Of a stretch of 64,000 nt of DNA, positions 1 through 9,870 are shown piece after piece. Made by a program: the position numbers and the translations under genes. Source of the DNA: Sphingomonas aerolata (GTDB taxonomy: Bacteria; Pseudomonadota; Alphaproteobacteria; Sphingomonadales; Sphingomonadaceae); NCBI RefSeq assembly GCF_003046295.1, contig NZ_PZZN01000001.1:1136812-1200811 (forward strand), written 5' to 3'. The stretch's first letter is position 1, and each line of letters begins with the position of its first letter. Below the pieces are notes generated by a model. The model did not search any database. It was given only the letters and a program-made list of their open reading frames with translations, and was not told the origin of the DNA.

Positions 1-877
1 GCGCCATATAGGCGCGGCGGCGATCATGCGGATCGGGCTGACGTTCGAACAGCCCGCTATCGGTCATGCGCGCGATCCAGCGCAACGCCGTCGTCGGCGC
101 GACGGCTGCGGCGATGCACAGGCTCGATACCGACACACGGCGCCGCTCGAGATCGGCGGCGTAGAGATCGAGCAGCATGTCCCAACCCGGATCCTCGAAC
201 AGCGTGCCGCCGAAAAATTGGTCGCGAAGCCGCCGCGCGCGGATCGCGCGTCGAATGTCGGTCGCGTCGTGTTGCGTCGCCCCGGGCGCCGCCTGATAGG
301 CGACCGATCGATCGCCGACGATCGCCGGGGGATCGGACGGTCGATCATGATCTGCCTGTGTCAGCCGGGCAAGCGCCTCGGCGATGCGCCCGACCTCCGC
401 GCTCAGGCGCTCGAGCCGGGCCCCGTCGCTCTCACGCGTGACGTCGAAGACCCCGGCGGGCTGGCGCGATCGTTCGATCGCGATCGCCACCGCGGCCACG
501 CATTCGCCGATCCCGGGATCGACGAGCAGCGATGTCGCACCGCCCAGCGTCAGCGCGGTGACCGCGTCGATCTGGTCCGCCCGCAGCGCCACCACCAGCG
601 CAGCATCGGTATCGGCGGCCCAGGCCACGATCTGCGCCATCCGTTCGGCGAGCAGCGGTGCGTTGATCCCCACCGTATCGACCAGAATGATACGCGGTGT
701 CGCGGACCGATCGAGCGGGACGTGCCAGTCGATCCGGGCCATCAGGCGCCCGCCCAGCGCGTCCAGCGCGGTCGCGAGCCGATCCCCTGCCCCCGCACCG
801 CCAAGGTCCGCAATCAGAACCGCAGCGGCACCGCCATCATAGCGTATGTCCGCCGATAGCGCGTCGATCGCCGTCAT
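1..877 (-). CDS. Receiver-like/winged-helix regulator, 3' truncated by window
   Basis: The frame starts at ATG 877, preceded by a GGGGGAT ribosome-binding site, and stays open to base 1, so at least 292 residues are present and the C-terminus is missing. The N-terminal half (about residues 15-135) alternates hydrophobic strands and helices like a response-regulator receiver, but I cannot place a clear phosphoacceptor aspartate. The C-terminal part (from about residue 205) resembles a MarR-type winged helix: it contains LCIAAAVAPTTALRWIARM, followed by a turn with DPHDRRRAY. A role as a DNA-binding regulator is inferred; the target is unknown. It reads in the same direction as the transhydrogenase operon downstream on the plus map, but about 100 bases separate them. 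Confidence 0.7.
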   Translation of the reverse strand, partial: MTAIDALSADIRYDGGAAAVLIADLGGAGAGDRLATALDALGGRLMARIDWHVPLDRSATPRIILVDTVGINAPLLAERMAQIVAWAADTDAALVVALRADQIDAVTALTLGGATSLLVDPGIGECVAAVAIAIERSRQPAGVFDVTRESDGARLERLSAEVGRIAEALARLTQADHDRPSDPPAIVGDRSVAYQAAPGATQHDATDIRRAIRARRLRDQFFGGTLFEDPGWDMLLDLYAADLERRRVSVSSLCIAAAVAPTTALRWIARMTDSGLFERQPDPHDRRRAYMA

Positions 878-977
878 TGCCGCATCCCCCGCCAGACGCG
901 ATTAGGCCATGGATCGTACCGGATTTACACGCCAAATGGGTCGGTTCTCGGCGGATCCGGCGGACAGGCAGACGCCG

Positions 978-2411
978 TCAGTCGAGCGCCTTGACGATGT
1001 CTTCGACCATCTTCTTCGCATCCGCCAGAAGCATCATCGTATTGTCGCGGTAGAACAGGTCGTTGTCGACCCCGGCATAGCCGACCCCGCCCATCGACCG
1101 CTTGATGAACAGCACCGTCTTCGCCTTCTCGACGTCGAGGACCGGCATGCCATAGATTGGCGATGATTTGTCGGTCTTTGCCGCCGGGTTGGTGACGTCG
1201 TTCGCGCCGATCACGAAAGCCACGTCGGTCTGCGCGAATTCGCTGTTGATGTCCTCAAGCTCGAACACGTCGTCATAGGGCACGTTCGCCTCCGCAAGCA
1301 GGACGTTCATGTGGCCTGGCATGCGCCCGGCGACGGGGTGGATCGCGTATTTCACGCGCACCCCTTCCGCCTTCAGCTTGTCGCCCATCTCGCGCAGGAC
1401 GTGTTGCGCCTGGGCGACCGCCATGCCGTAGCCGGGCACGATGACGACCTGTTCGGCCTGGCTCATCAGGAAGGCGGCGTCCTCCGCCGAACCGCGCTTC
1501 CACGGGCGGTCGGTGGCGGTCGCGGGGCCGCCGGCATCGGCGGACTGTCCGAACCCGCCGGCGATCACGCTGATGAAGCTGCGGTTCATCGCCCGGCACA
1601 TGATGTAGCTGAGGATTGCGCCCGACGAGCCGACCAGCGCGCCGGTGATGATCATCGCGGTGTTGTGCAGCGTGAAGCCCATCGCCGCCGCCGCCCAGCC
1701 CGAATAGGAATTGAGCATGCTGACGACCACCGGCATGTCGGCGCCGCCGATCGGCACGATCAGCAGGAAGCCGATCACGAAGCTCAGGGCCGTGATCGTC
1801 CAGAAGATCCACGGCTCCTGATTGGTGACGAAATAGGCGATCAGCCCGAGGATCGCGGCGAGCAGCGCGATGTTGATGACGTGGCGCCCGGGCAGCATGA
1901 TCGGCTTGCCGCCCATGTTGCCGTTGAGCTTAAGGAAGGCGATGACCGAGCCCGAGAAGGTGATCGCGCCGATCGCGACGCCCAGCCCCAGCTCGATCCG
2001 GCTGACCGGCCGGATGATCGCGACCGGATCGCCAAGCAGCGGGATCATCAGGTCCGAGATGCCGAATGCCTGCGGGTTGAGATAGGCCGCAACCCCGACC
2101 AGCACCGCGGCAAGCCCGACCAGCGAATGGAACGCAGCGACGAGCTGCGGCATCGCGGTCATCGCGATCCGCCGGGCAGTCACGAGCCCGATCGCGGCAC
2201 CGATGCCGATCGCGACGACGATCTCCCAGATGCCGACGTTGAGATGCGTGACCAGCGTCGTGACGACCGCGATCGTCATGCCGATCATGCCAAACCGGTT
2301 GCCGCGCTGGCTCGTCGCCGGGCTGGACAGGCCGCGCAGCGCGAGGATGAAGCACATGCCGGCGACGAGATAGGCCAGCGCGACCCAGGGGTTCACGGCT
2401 ACGTCATGCAT
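978..2411 (-). CDS. pntB: NAD(P) transhydrogenase subunit beta
   Basis: Membrane subunit of the proton-translocating transhydrogenase, which uses the proton gradient to make NADPH from NADH. The product is 477 residues, the usual length. The N-terminal two thirds is a run of hydrophobic segments (domain II). The C-terminus is the soluble NADP(H)-binding domain III, with VIVPGYGMAVAQAQ and the late segment KRSMGGVGYAGVDN. A GTG lies one codon upstream, but ATG 2411 follows GAGGGG at good spacing and is preferred. It is the last gene of a three-gene pnt operon, 28 bases after pntAB. Confidence 0.97.
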   Translation of the reverse strand: MHDVAVNPWVALAYLVAGMCFILALRGLSSPATSQRGNRFGMIGMTIAVVTTLVTHLNVGIWEIVVAIGIGAAIGLVTARRIAMTAMPQLVAAFHSLVGLAAVLVGVAAYLNPQAFGISDLMIPLLGDPVAIIRPVSRIELGLGVAIGAITFSGSVIAFLKLNGNMGGKPIMLPGRHVINIALLAAILGLIAYFVTNQEPWIFWTITALSFVIGFLLIVPIGGADMPVVVSMLNSYSGWAAAAMGFTLHNTAMIITGALVGSSGAILSYIMCRAMNRSFISVIAGGFGQSADAGGPATATDRPWKRGSAEDAAFLMSQAEQVVIVPGYGMAVAQAQHVLREMGDKLKAEGVRVKYAIHPVAGRMPGHMNVLLAEANVPYDDVFELEDINSEFAQTDVAFVIGANDVTNPAAKTDKSSPIYGMPVLDVEKAKTVLFIKRSMGGVGYAGVDNDLFYRDNTMMLLADAKKMVEDIVKALD

Positions 2412-2439
2412 CACTCAGTTCCCCTCGGATCCGTGACGG

Positions 2440-2733
2440 TCACTTGGCGACCGGCCGTTCCTTTTTCTTGTACATCGCCAGCATCCGCGCGGTGACTGCA
2501 AAGCCGCCGAAGATGTTGACGCTCGCCAGCACGACCGCGAGCAGCCCGAGATATTTCGCGACCGGCGATCCCGCCGCGGCGGACGCGATCAGCGCGCCGA
2601 CGATGATCACGCTGGAGATCGCGTTGGTCACCGCCATCAGCGGCGTGTGGAGTGCGGGCGTCACCGACCAGACGACATAATAGCCGACGAAACAGGCCAT
2701 GACGAAGATCGACAGGATCGCGATAAAGTCCAT
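2440..2733 (-). CDS. pntAB: NAD(P) transhydrogenase subunit alpha, membrane part
   Basis: A 97-residue membrane protein equivalent to the C-terminal membrane domain of E. coli PntA. Splitting PntA into a soluble subunit and a small membrane subunit is common in alphaproteobacteria. Three to four hydrophobic segments are visible, including FVMACFVGYYVVWSV and YLGLLAVVLASVNIFGGFAV, and the protein ends in a lysine-rich cytoplasmic tail (YKKKERPVAK). It lies between pntAA and pntB and is surely co-transcribed with them. Confidence 0.95.
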   Translation of the reverse strand: MDFIAILSIFVMACFVGYYVVWSVTPALHTPLMAVTNAISSVIIVGALIASAAAGSPVAKYLGLLAVVLASVNIFGGFAVTARMLAMYKKKERPVAK

Positions 2734-2802
2734 CTCAGCCCTCCTGAGCCCCGCGAATGTTGCGAATGTTGAGACGCAAACGGGGTTTTGTATCGTGCCG
2801 GG

Positions 2803-3924
2803 TCATGGCTGCAAACGCGGATTGACGATCGCGCCGTCGCGGGTCAGGCGAATCGCGTCGCCGATTTCCGCATCGAGCACCGGCCGCCCCGTCTCCTTGT
2901 CCCAGAAGGCACTGAGAACGTTGAATAAATTGCGGCTGAACAGTGCACTGGCGTCGGCGGCGAGGCGGCTGGGGACGTTGCGATGGCCGACGATCCTGAC
3001 GCCGTTCACCTCGACGATCTCGCCCGCGACCGCACCCTCAACATTGCCGCCCTGTTCGACCGCGAGATCGACGATCACCGAGCCGGGCTTCATGCTCGCG
3101 ACCTGCGCGGCCGAGATCAGCCGCGGCGCGGGGCGGCCGGGAATCAGCGCGGTGGTGATGACGATGTCCTGCTTGGCGATGTGCCCGGAGACGAGTTCGG
3201 CCTGCGCGGCCTGATATTCGGGGCTCATCTCGCCCGCATAGCCGCCCGTGCCCTCGCCCTCGATCCCGGCGACGCTTTCGACGAAGATCGGTTTCGCGCC
3301 GAGCGACTGGATCTGTTCGCGCGTCGCGGCGCGGACGTCGGTGGCAGAGACCTGCGCCCCGAGCCGGCGCGCGGTCGCGATCGCCTGGAGCCCGGCGACG
3401 CCGACCCCCATCACGAACACGCGCGCGGCGCTGATCGTCCCTGCCGCGGTCATCATCATCGGAAAGGCCCGGCCATATTCGGCCGCGGCGTCGAGCACCG
3501 CCTTGTAGCCCGACAGGTTCGACTGCGAGGACAGGATGTCCATCGACTGCGCGCGCGTGATCCGCGGCATGAACTCCATCGCCAGCGCCTCGAGGCCCGC
3601 CGCGGCATAGGCATCGACCCGGGCGCGCTCGCCAAAAGGATTGAAGCTCGCGACGACCCAGGCGCCGGGCGCGGCGCCCGCCAGCGTTGCCGGATCCGGC
3701 GCCTGCACGCCGAGCACGATGTCCGCACCCGAAATCGCCGCCGCCCGGTCGGCGACGCTCGCCCCCGCATCGGCATAGGCGGCGTCGGCGATCGACGCGG
3801 ACTGGCCGGCCCCCGCCTCGACCGCGAGCGTCGCGCCCAGCGCGACGAACTTGCGGACGGTTTCTGGCGTCGCGGCAACCCGCCGCTCGCCGTCCACCTG
3901 CTCCTTGAGGACGGCGATCTTCAT
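2803..3924 (-). CDS. pntAA: NAD(P) transhydrogenase subunit alpha, soluble part
   Basis: The NAD(H)-binding domain I subunit, 373 residues, resembling alanine dehydrogenase. It begins MKIAVLKEQVDGERRVAATP, typical of this family. The Rossmann segment FVMGVGVAGLQAIATARRLG binds NAD, and the downstream RxATREQ-type segment is conserved. Cytoplasmic; it docks on the PntAB/PntB membrane core. It is the second gene of the run that starts with the microprotein at 3929-4051, only four bases upstream, so the two are probably translated from one message. Confidence 0.96.
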   Translation of the reverse strand: MKIAVLKEQVDGERRVAATPETVRKFVALGATLAVEAGAGQSASIADAAYADAGASVADRAAAISGADIVLGVQAPDPATLAGAAPGAWVVASFNPFGERARVDAYAAAGLEALAMEFMPRITRAQSMDILSSQSNLSGYKAVLDAAAEYGRAFPMMMTAAGTISAARVFVMGVGVAGLQAIATARRLGAQVSATDVRAATREQIQSLGAKPIFVESVAGIEGEGTGGYAGEMSPEYQAAQAELVSGHIAKQDIVITTALIPGRPAPRLISAAQVASMKPGSVIVDLAVEQGGNVEGAVAGEIVEVNGVRIVGHRNVPSRLAADASALFSRNLFNVLSAFWDKETGRPVLDAEIGDAIRLTRDGAIVNPRLQP

Positions 3925-3928
3925 CGGA

Positions 3929-4051
3929 TCAGGAAATCAGCCAGATGACGATCGCGACGATCACCGCACAGGCGATCGCGCCGATCTTCATCACACCGAT
4001 GACGCTGTCATAGGTCGCAGCATGACCCTTGATGTTTGCATCGTCCGCCAT
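3929..4051 (-). CDS. aa3-type cytochrome oxidase subunit IV-like microprotein
   Basis: A 40-residue protein starting MADDANIKGHAATYDSVIGV and ending in one transmembrane helix (IGAIACAVIVAIVIWLIS). The H-x-x-TY-motif followed by a single helix is the pattern of the small bacterial aa3-type cytochrome c oxidase subunit IV family. It sits directly upstream of pntAA with a four-base gap, so in this genome it appears to be the first gene of the transhydrogenase operon rather than part of an oxidase operon. Family membership is by pattern recognition only; a role in transhydrogenase assembly is possible but speculative. Confidence 0.75.
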   Translation of the reverse strand: MADDANIKGHAATYDSVIGVMKIGAIACAVIVAIVIWLIS

Positions 4052-4258
4052 GATCCGTCCCTCGCCATTCTGTTATCGGTACGACCTTATCGGGCCGGTG
4101 CCCCAGCCTCAACCCCCGCGCTTCCAAACCCCGGCTTCACCCCGTCGTGCAGCCGCGGCGGCACGGTCGGAGCGCATCGCAACCGCCTCAAAGCGATATT
4201 TAAGTCGCCCTTTACCTGAAAACGCTAAAGACTGTCCGCAAACGGGACAGGATTCGCC

Positions 4259-5674
4259 ATGACGCGCAACGGGCAGCGCCTGCTACTACTGATCGACAAC
4301 GAGCCTGCACAACGGCGGCTGGTGTCCGCACTGGCGTCGCGTGGCGGCTGGCGGACCGTGTTCGCGAGCGACGGCGAGATGGCGATCGCCACGCTCGGCA
4401 CGCAGGACGGGATGCAGCTCGACGCGATCATTCTCGACCATTCCGCACCGCACGAGGATGCCTCAGCGGTGATCGCCGAGCTGCGCAATCGCCGCCCGGC
4501 GCTGCCGATCCTGATGCTGACCGCGAACGGATCGGTCGAGCATGCGGTGAACGCGATGCGCGCGGGCGCGACCGATTTTCTGGTCAAGCCGCTCGCCCCC
4601 GACCGGCTGCTCGCCTCGCTCGACGCGGTCGTCGCCGGCACGACCGCGGGCGAGCTGCGCCCGCTGACCGAGAAGATCCCCGCGCTGCTCGCGTTCGACG
4701 AGATCGTCGGCTCGTCGCCCGATTTTCGCGCCGCGCTGGCGATCGCCGCCAAGGCCGCGCGCGGTCGCGTCGCGATCCTGCTCGAAGGCGAAAGCGGGGT
4801 CGGCAAGGAGGTCGTGGCCGAAGCGATCCATGCGGCGTCGCCGCGCGCCAAACGCCCGATGATCAGCGTCAATTGCGGCGCGATCCCCGCCAATCTGGTC
4901 GAGAGCGAGCTGTTCGGGCACGAAGAAGGCGCGTTTACCGGCGCGTTCGAGCGCAAGATCGGCCGGTTTCGCGAGGCGGACGGCGGCACATTGTTCCTCG
5001 ACGAGATCGGGGCGATGCCGATCGACGCGCAGATCAAGCTGCTCCATCTGCTCGATACGGGCGACGTCCATGCACTCGGTGCGCGGCATCCGCAGCAGGT
5101 CGACGTCCGGGTGATCGCCGCGAGCAACACGACGCTGATCGACGAGGTCGAGGCGGACCGGTTTCGCGAGGACCTCTATTACCGGTTGAACGCGGTGCAG
5201 GTGACGATCCCGCCGCTGCGCGAGCGGACCGGCGACATCCCGGCGCTTGCCCGCCACCTGCTCGCGCGGATCGCGCAGCAGCCGGGACTGCGTCCGCTCG
5301 GCATCACCGACGATGCGCTGGCGCTGCTGGTCCAATATGATTGGCCGGGCAATGTCCGGCAGATGCAGAATGCGCTCTTCCGCGCCGCGGTGCTGTGCGA
5401 AAGCGACGCGCTGACACGCGCCGATTTCCCGCAGATCGCGGCGCTCGGCAGCCGTCGCCGGCCCGAGCCCGCGACCGCGGCCGGTGGCGGCGGGGTGACG
5501 CTGTTCAGTGCCGACGGGCATCTGCGCACGCTGGAGGAGATCGAATCGGACCTCATCCGGCTTGCCATCGGTCATTATCGCGGGCGGATGACCGAGGTCG
5601 CGCGGCGGCTCGGGATCGGGCGGTCGACGCTGTACCGCAAGCTCGCGGAGCTCGGGATCGACAACGTCGCCTGA
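4259..5674 (+). CDS. Sigma-54-dependent NtrC-type response regulator
   Basis: Activator of sigma-54 promoters, 471 residues, with all three NtrC domains. The receiver occupies residues 1-125, with the likely phosphoacceptor Asp60 (IILDHSAP) and conserved Lys110 (LVKPLAP). The AAA+ domain (about 145-375) has Walker A EGESGVGKE at 177-185, the sigma-54-contacting GAFTGA at 224-229 and Walker B TLFLDEIG near 245. A Fis-type helix-turn-helix (VARRLGIGRSTLYRKL) is at about 448-468. No sensor kinase or sigma-54 gene is adjacent, so its signal is unknown. Divergent from the pnt operon across about 200 bases. Confidence 0.95.
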   Translation: MTRNGQRLLLLIDNEPAQRRLVSALASRGGWRTVFASDGEMAIATLGTQDGMQLDAIILDHSAPHEDASAVIAELRNRRPALPILMLTANGSVEHAVNAMRAGATDFLVKPLAPDRLLASLDAVVAGTTAGELRPLTEKIPALLAFDEIVGSSPDFRAALAIAAKAARGRVAILLEGESGVGKEVVAEAIHAASPRAKRPMISVNCGAIPANLVESELFGHEEGAFTGAFERKIGRFREADGGTLFLDEIGAMPIDAQIKLLHLLDTGDVHALGARHPQQVDVRVIAASNTTLIDEVEADRFREDLYYRLNAVQVTIPPLRERTGDIPALARHLLARIAQQPGLRPLGITDDALALLVQYDWPGNVRQMQNALFRAAVLCESDALTRADFPQIAALGSRRRPEPATAAGGGGVTLFSADGHLRTLEEIESDLIRLAIGHYRGRMTEVARRLGIGRSTLYRKLAELGIDNVA

Positions 5675-5716
5675 CCCCGGGCGACGTTACCTTAAAATCG
5701 GATCAGGGGCGGCGAC

Positions 5717-6601
5717 CTACCAGAGCACGCCCTTGACCGGCTTCAACGGCTCGGGGGCCTCGTCACCGATCGCCTGGAGCAGGTCGATCTCGATCGTCCG
5801 GCACATCGCGTTGAGCGGCACGTCGTGGATCGTGTCCGCGAACGGATCGACGAGATCGTCGCCGATCTGAAGCACCGCGAGGAACATCAGCCCTGCGATC
5901 GTCGAGCCGATCGGGGTTGCGAAGCCGAGCGTCTCGACCAGCCCGATCGGCAGCAGGATGCAGAACAGCCGGGTGAAGAGCGTCGGGAAGAAGCGGTACT
6001 GGTTGGGCAGCGGGGTGTTCTTGATCCGCTCCATCCCGCCCTGCGCATTGGCGATATCGACCAGCAGCCGTTCGAACGAGGCCTGCTGGATCGTGTCGAT
6101 CCAGCCATTGCGGCGGGCGATGTCGATCCGCCGTCCGGTGCCGTCGAGCAGGCCGTTGGCGGGATTGGTCCGCGCGAGTGCGAACGACGCCTCGTCCTCC
6201 GACAGGAACCGCAGGACATCGGGCGCGACCGGCTGGCGGCGCAACTGACAGCGCAGCGCGTTCACATAGGCGATCTGGCGCAGGACGATCGTGCGCTTGA
6301 GATCATGGCCTTCGGGTTCGGGCAGCAGGTTGCGCGTCATGCGGGCAAGGCTGCGCGAGGCGTTGGTCATCAGTCCCCAGAGGCCGCGGCTTTCCCACCA
6401 GCGCTGATAAGCGGAATTGTCGCGAAAGCCGAGGAACAGCGCGAGCGCGGTGCCGAACAGCGTCAGCGGCAGCGACGGCGCATGAAAGGGCAGGACATAA
6501 TAGGTGATGGTCACCACGACGTCCCAGACAAAGAGCCCGAGCAACGGGCGCCAGACTTCGCTGAGGATCTGGCTGAGGCGCGGTGTTGCGGTAACGATCA
6601 A
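5717..6601 (-). CDS. Bestrophin-family channel protein
   Basis: A 294-residue inner-membrane protein of the bestrophin-like (former UPF0187) family, pentameric anion or cation channels in characterised members. N-terminal hydrophobic segments (LLGLFVWDVVVTITYYVLPF; LTLFGTALALFLGFRDN) are followed by the family segment SAYQRWWESRGLWGLMTNAS. A second hydrophobic block lies near residues 205-245. Translation appears to start at a TTG preceded by AAGGAG. Convergent with the sigma-54 regulator. The transported ion cannot be read from the sequence. Confidence 0.9.
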   Translation of the reverse strand: MIVTATPRLSQILSEVWRPLLGLFVWDVVVTITYYVLPFHAPSLPLTLFGTALALFLGFRDNSAYQRWWESRGLWGLMTNASRSLARMTRNLLPEPEGHDLKRTIVLRQIAYVNALRCQLRRQPVAPDVLRFLSEDEASFALARTNPANGLLDGTGRRIDIARRNGWIDTIQQASFERLLVDIANAQGGMERIKNTPLPNQYRFFPTLFTRLFCILLPIGLVETLGFATPIGSTIAGLMFLAVLQIGDDLVDPFADTIHDVPLNAMCRTIEIDLLQAIGDEAPEPLKPVKGVLW

Positions 6602-6705
6602 ACGAAAGGCTCCTTGCTGACGCCTTGTCTAATGCGCGATCGCGCATTTCGCTGCAATGCGGCGATATTCCGCCCCGAACATGTGACCAGAAGATCGGCG
6701 CCGGG

Positions 6706-7764
6706 TCAGCCGCCGACGAGTGCGAGGTCGCGCATCCCGCGCCAGACGCGCAACGCCTGGACGGTCTCGGCGACGTCGTGGACGCGCAGGATCTGGACGC
6801 CCGCCTCGACGCCCTTGAGCGCGAGCGCGAGCGATCCGGCGAGCCGGTCGCCAACCGGGGCCTCGTTTGACAAAGCGCCGATCAGCCGCTTGCGGCTCGC
6901 CCCGAGCAGGATCGGGCAGCCAAGCCCGTGAAACATCGCGAGGCCGTTGAGCAGCGCGAGATTATCGGCGAGCGTCTTGCCGAAGCCGATGCCGGGATCG
7001 ACGATGATCCGCGTGCGAGCGACCCCGCCCGCGACGACCGCGGCGATCCGCGCCTCGAGCCAGTCGAACACGTCGGTGACGACGTTTGCGTAGCCGGTCC
7101 GCCCGTGGCCACCCTCGCGGGGGTCGGGCGAGTGCATCAGTACGACCGGACAACCGCTGGCGGCGACGACCTCGAGCGCGCGGTCGTCCCACAGCAGGGC
7201 GGCGACGTCGTTGACGATGTGCGCCCCGGCGGCGAGCGTCGCCGCCATCACGCCGGCCTTGCGCGTGTCGACCGAGACGATCGCGCCGGCGCGGGCAAGC
7301 CGCTCGACGACGGGGACGAGCCGGGCGATCTCGTCGCCTTCCCAGACCGCCGCCGCGCCGGGGCGGGTCGATTCGCCGCCGACATCGATCATCGTCGCGC
7401 CCGCCGCGGCCATGTCGATCCCGGCGGCGGCGGCGGCGGCGGGGTCGTCGACATGCTTGCCGCCATCGGAGAAGCTGTCCGGGGTGACGTTGAGAATAGC
7501 CGCGACGAGCGGCTGGTCGAAGCGCAGCATGCGCTCGCCGAGCGCGAGCGGCGCGCGCGGCGCGGTGATCAGCGCGTGAAGATGCGCCGCGCGCTCGCCC
7601 TGCGTGGCGACGTCGGCGACGGGGATCGTGCGACGGGTCCCGCGCTCGATCACCTCATAGGCGGCGAACCACTGCATCCCGCCCGCAAGCCGCGCGACGC
7701 TGCCATCGGGATGGCCGATCGGGGTGTCGACGAACTGGACGGGGCGGAGGTGGAGGCTGGTCAT
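6706..7764 (-). CDS. folP: Dihydropteroate synthase
   Basis: Condenses p-aminobenzoate with hydroxymethyldihydropterin diphosphate to make dihydropteroate in folate synthesis; the sulfonamide target. The signature AAILNVTPDSFSDGGKH begins near residue 88, and ILVDPGIGFGKT-type and GASRKR segments follow. The product is 352 residues. Compared with the usual 270-280 it carries about 80 extra N-terminal residues with no obvious domain. ATG 7764 follows a GGGGGG ribosome-binding site, supporting the long form. folK lies elsewhere in the window (25.4 kb), so the pathway is dispersed. Confidence 0.95.
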   Translation of the reverse strand: MTSLHLRPVQFVDTPIGHPDGSVARLAGGMQWFAAYEVIERGTRRTIPVADVATQGERAAHLHALITAPRAPLALGERMLRFDQPLVAAILNVTPDSFSDGGKHVDDPAAAAAAGIDMAAAGATMIDVGGESTRPGAAAVWEGDEIARLVPVVERLARAGAIVSVDTRKAGVMAATLAAGAHIVNDVAALLWDDRALEVVAASGCPVVLMHSPDPREGGHGRTGYANVVTDVFDWLEARIAAVVAGGVARTRIIVDPGIGFGKTLADNLALLNGLAMFHGLGCPILLGASRKRLIGALSNEAPVGDRLAGSLALALKGVEAGVQILRVHDVAETVQALRVWRGMRDLALVGG

Positions 7765-7809
7765 GCCCCCCTTTTCCCCAAATCCGCATGCCGTTCAAAC
7801 GGCTAATCC

Positions 7810-7912
7810 CGTTCGTCCCGTATAGGCATCGAGCACGTCGCGATGCCGTATCGAGGGACATGTACCTCGATACGAGCCCTCGACTACGCTCGGTCTCTAC
7901 TCGGCACGAACG
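7810..7912. repeat. REPIN, family D (CGTTCG-type)
   Basis: Two inverted arms of a REP-like repeat, starting CGTTCGTCCCGTATAGGC and ending TCTACTCGGCACGAACG. The arms are degenerate relatives of the copies at 34841 and 35172. It fills the gap between folP and ccrM. Confidence 0.7.
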
Positions 7913-7920
7913 GCAATTCG

Positions 7921-9240
<1,320 letters not shown>

Positions 9241-9242
<2 letters not shown>

Positions 9243-9870
9243 AGCTCGTCGTTTCCTTCGCGAAAAGGCCCTCGCGCGTCCGATAGGCCGCCGCGACGGG
9301 GGCGAAACTGCGGCGATGAATCGGTGTGGGGCCATGATCGCGCAGCGCCTTCATGTGGTGCGCGCAGCCATAGCCCTTGTTCGAATGCCAGTTATATTCG
9401 GGGTGGACGTCGGCGGCGGCGATCATGATCAGGTCGCGCGTGTGCTTGGCGACGATCGAGGCGGCGGCGATCGACAGCGATTTCGCATCGCCGCCGACCA
9501 GCGGGGTGGCGGGGTAGGTCCAGCGCGGCAGGCGGTTGCCGTCGACGAGGACGTGGCCCGGCGCGTGGCCGAGTTCGGTGGCGAGCGCGTCGACCGCGAG
9601 CGTCATCGCCTTCATCGTCGCCCAGTAGATGTTGAGCGTGTCGATCTCGTCGGGCTCGACGATGCCGATACCGACGATAGCGCAGCCTTTCAGGCGCGCG
9701 CAGAGCCGTTCGCGTTCGGAGGCGGAGAGCTTCTTCGAATCGTCGATGCCGCGAGGCACGCCCTTTGACGGCAGGATCACCGCGGCGGCGACGACCGGGC
9801 CGGCGAGCGGACCGCGACCGGCCTCGTCGACGCCGGCGACGGGGCCAACGCAGAGCTTTTCATGTTTCAT
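9241..9870 (-). CDS. rnhB: Ribonuclease HII
   Basis: Removes ribonucleotides and RNA primers from DNA-RNA hybrids. 209 residues. The catalytic segment GVDEAGRGPLAGPVVAAAV (DE at 15-16) and VLVDGNRLP carry metal-binding acids. The reading frame is open far upstream, but ATG 9870 overlaps the thiD stop as ATGA and gives the normal length; ATG 9879 is an alternative. Translationally coupled to thiD. Its stop codon overlaps the last GANTC of the ccrM upstream region. Confidence 0.95.
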
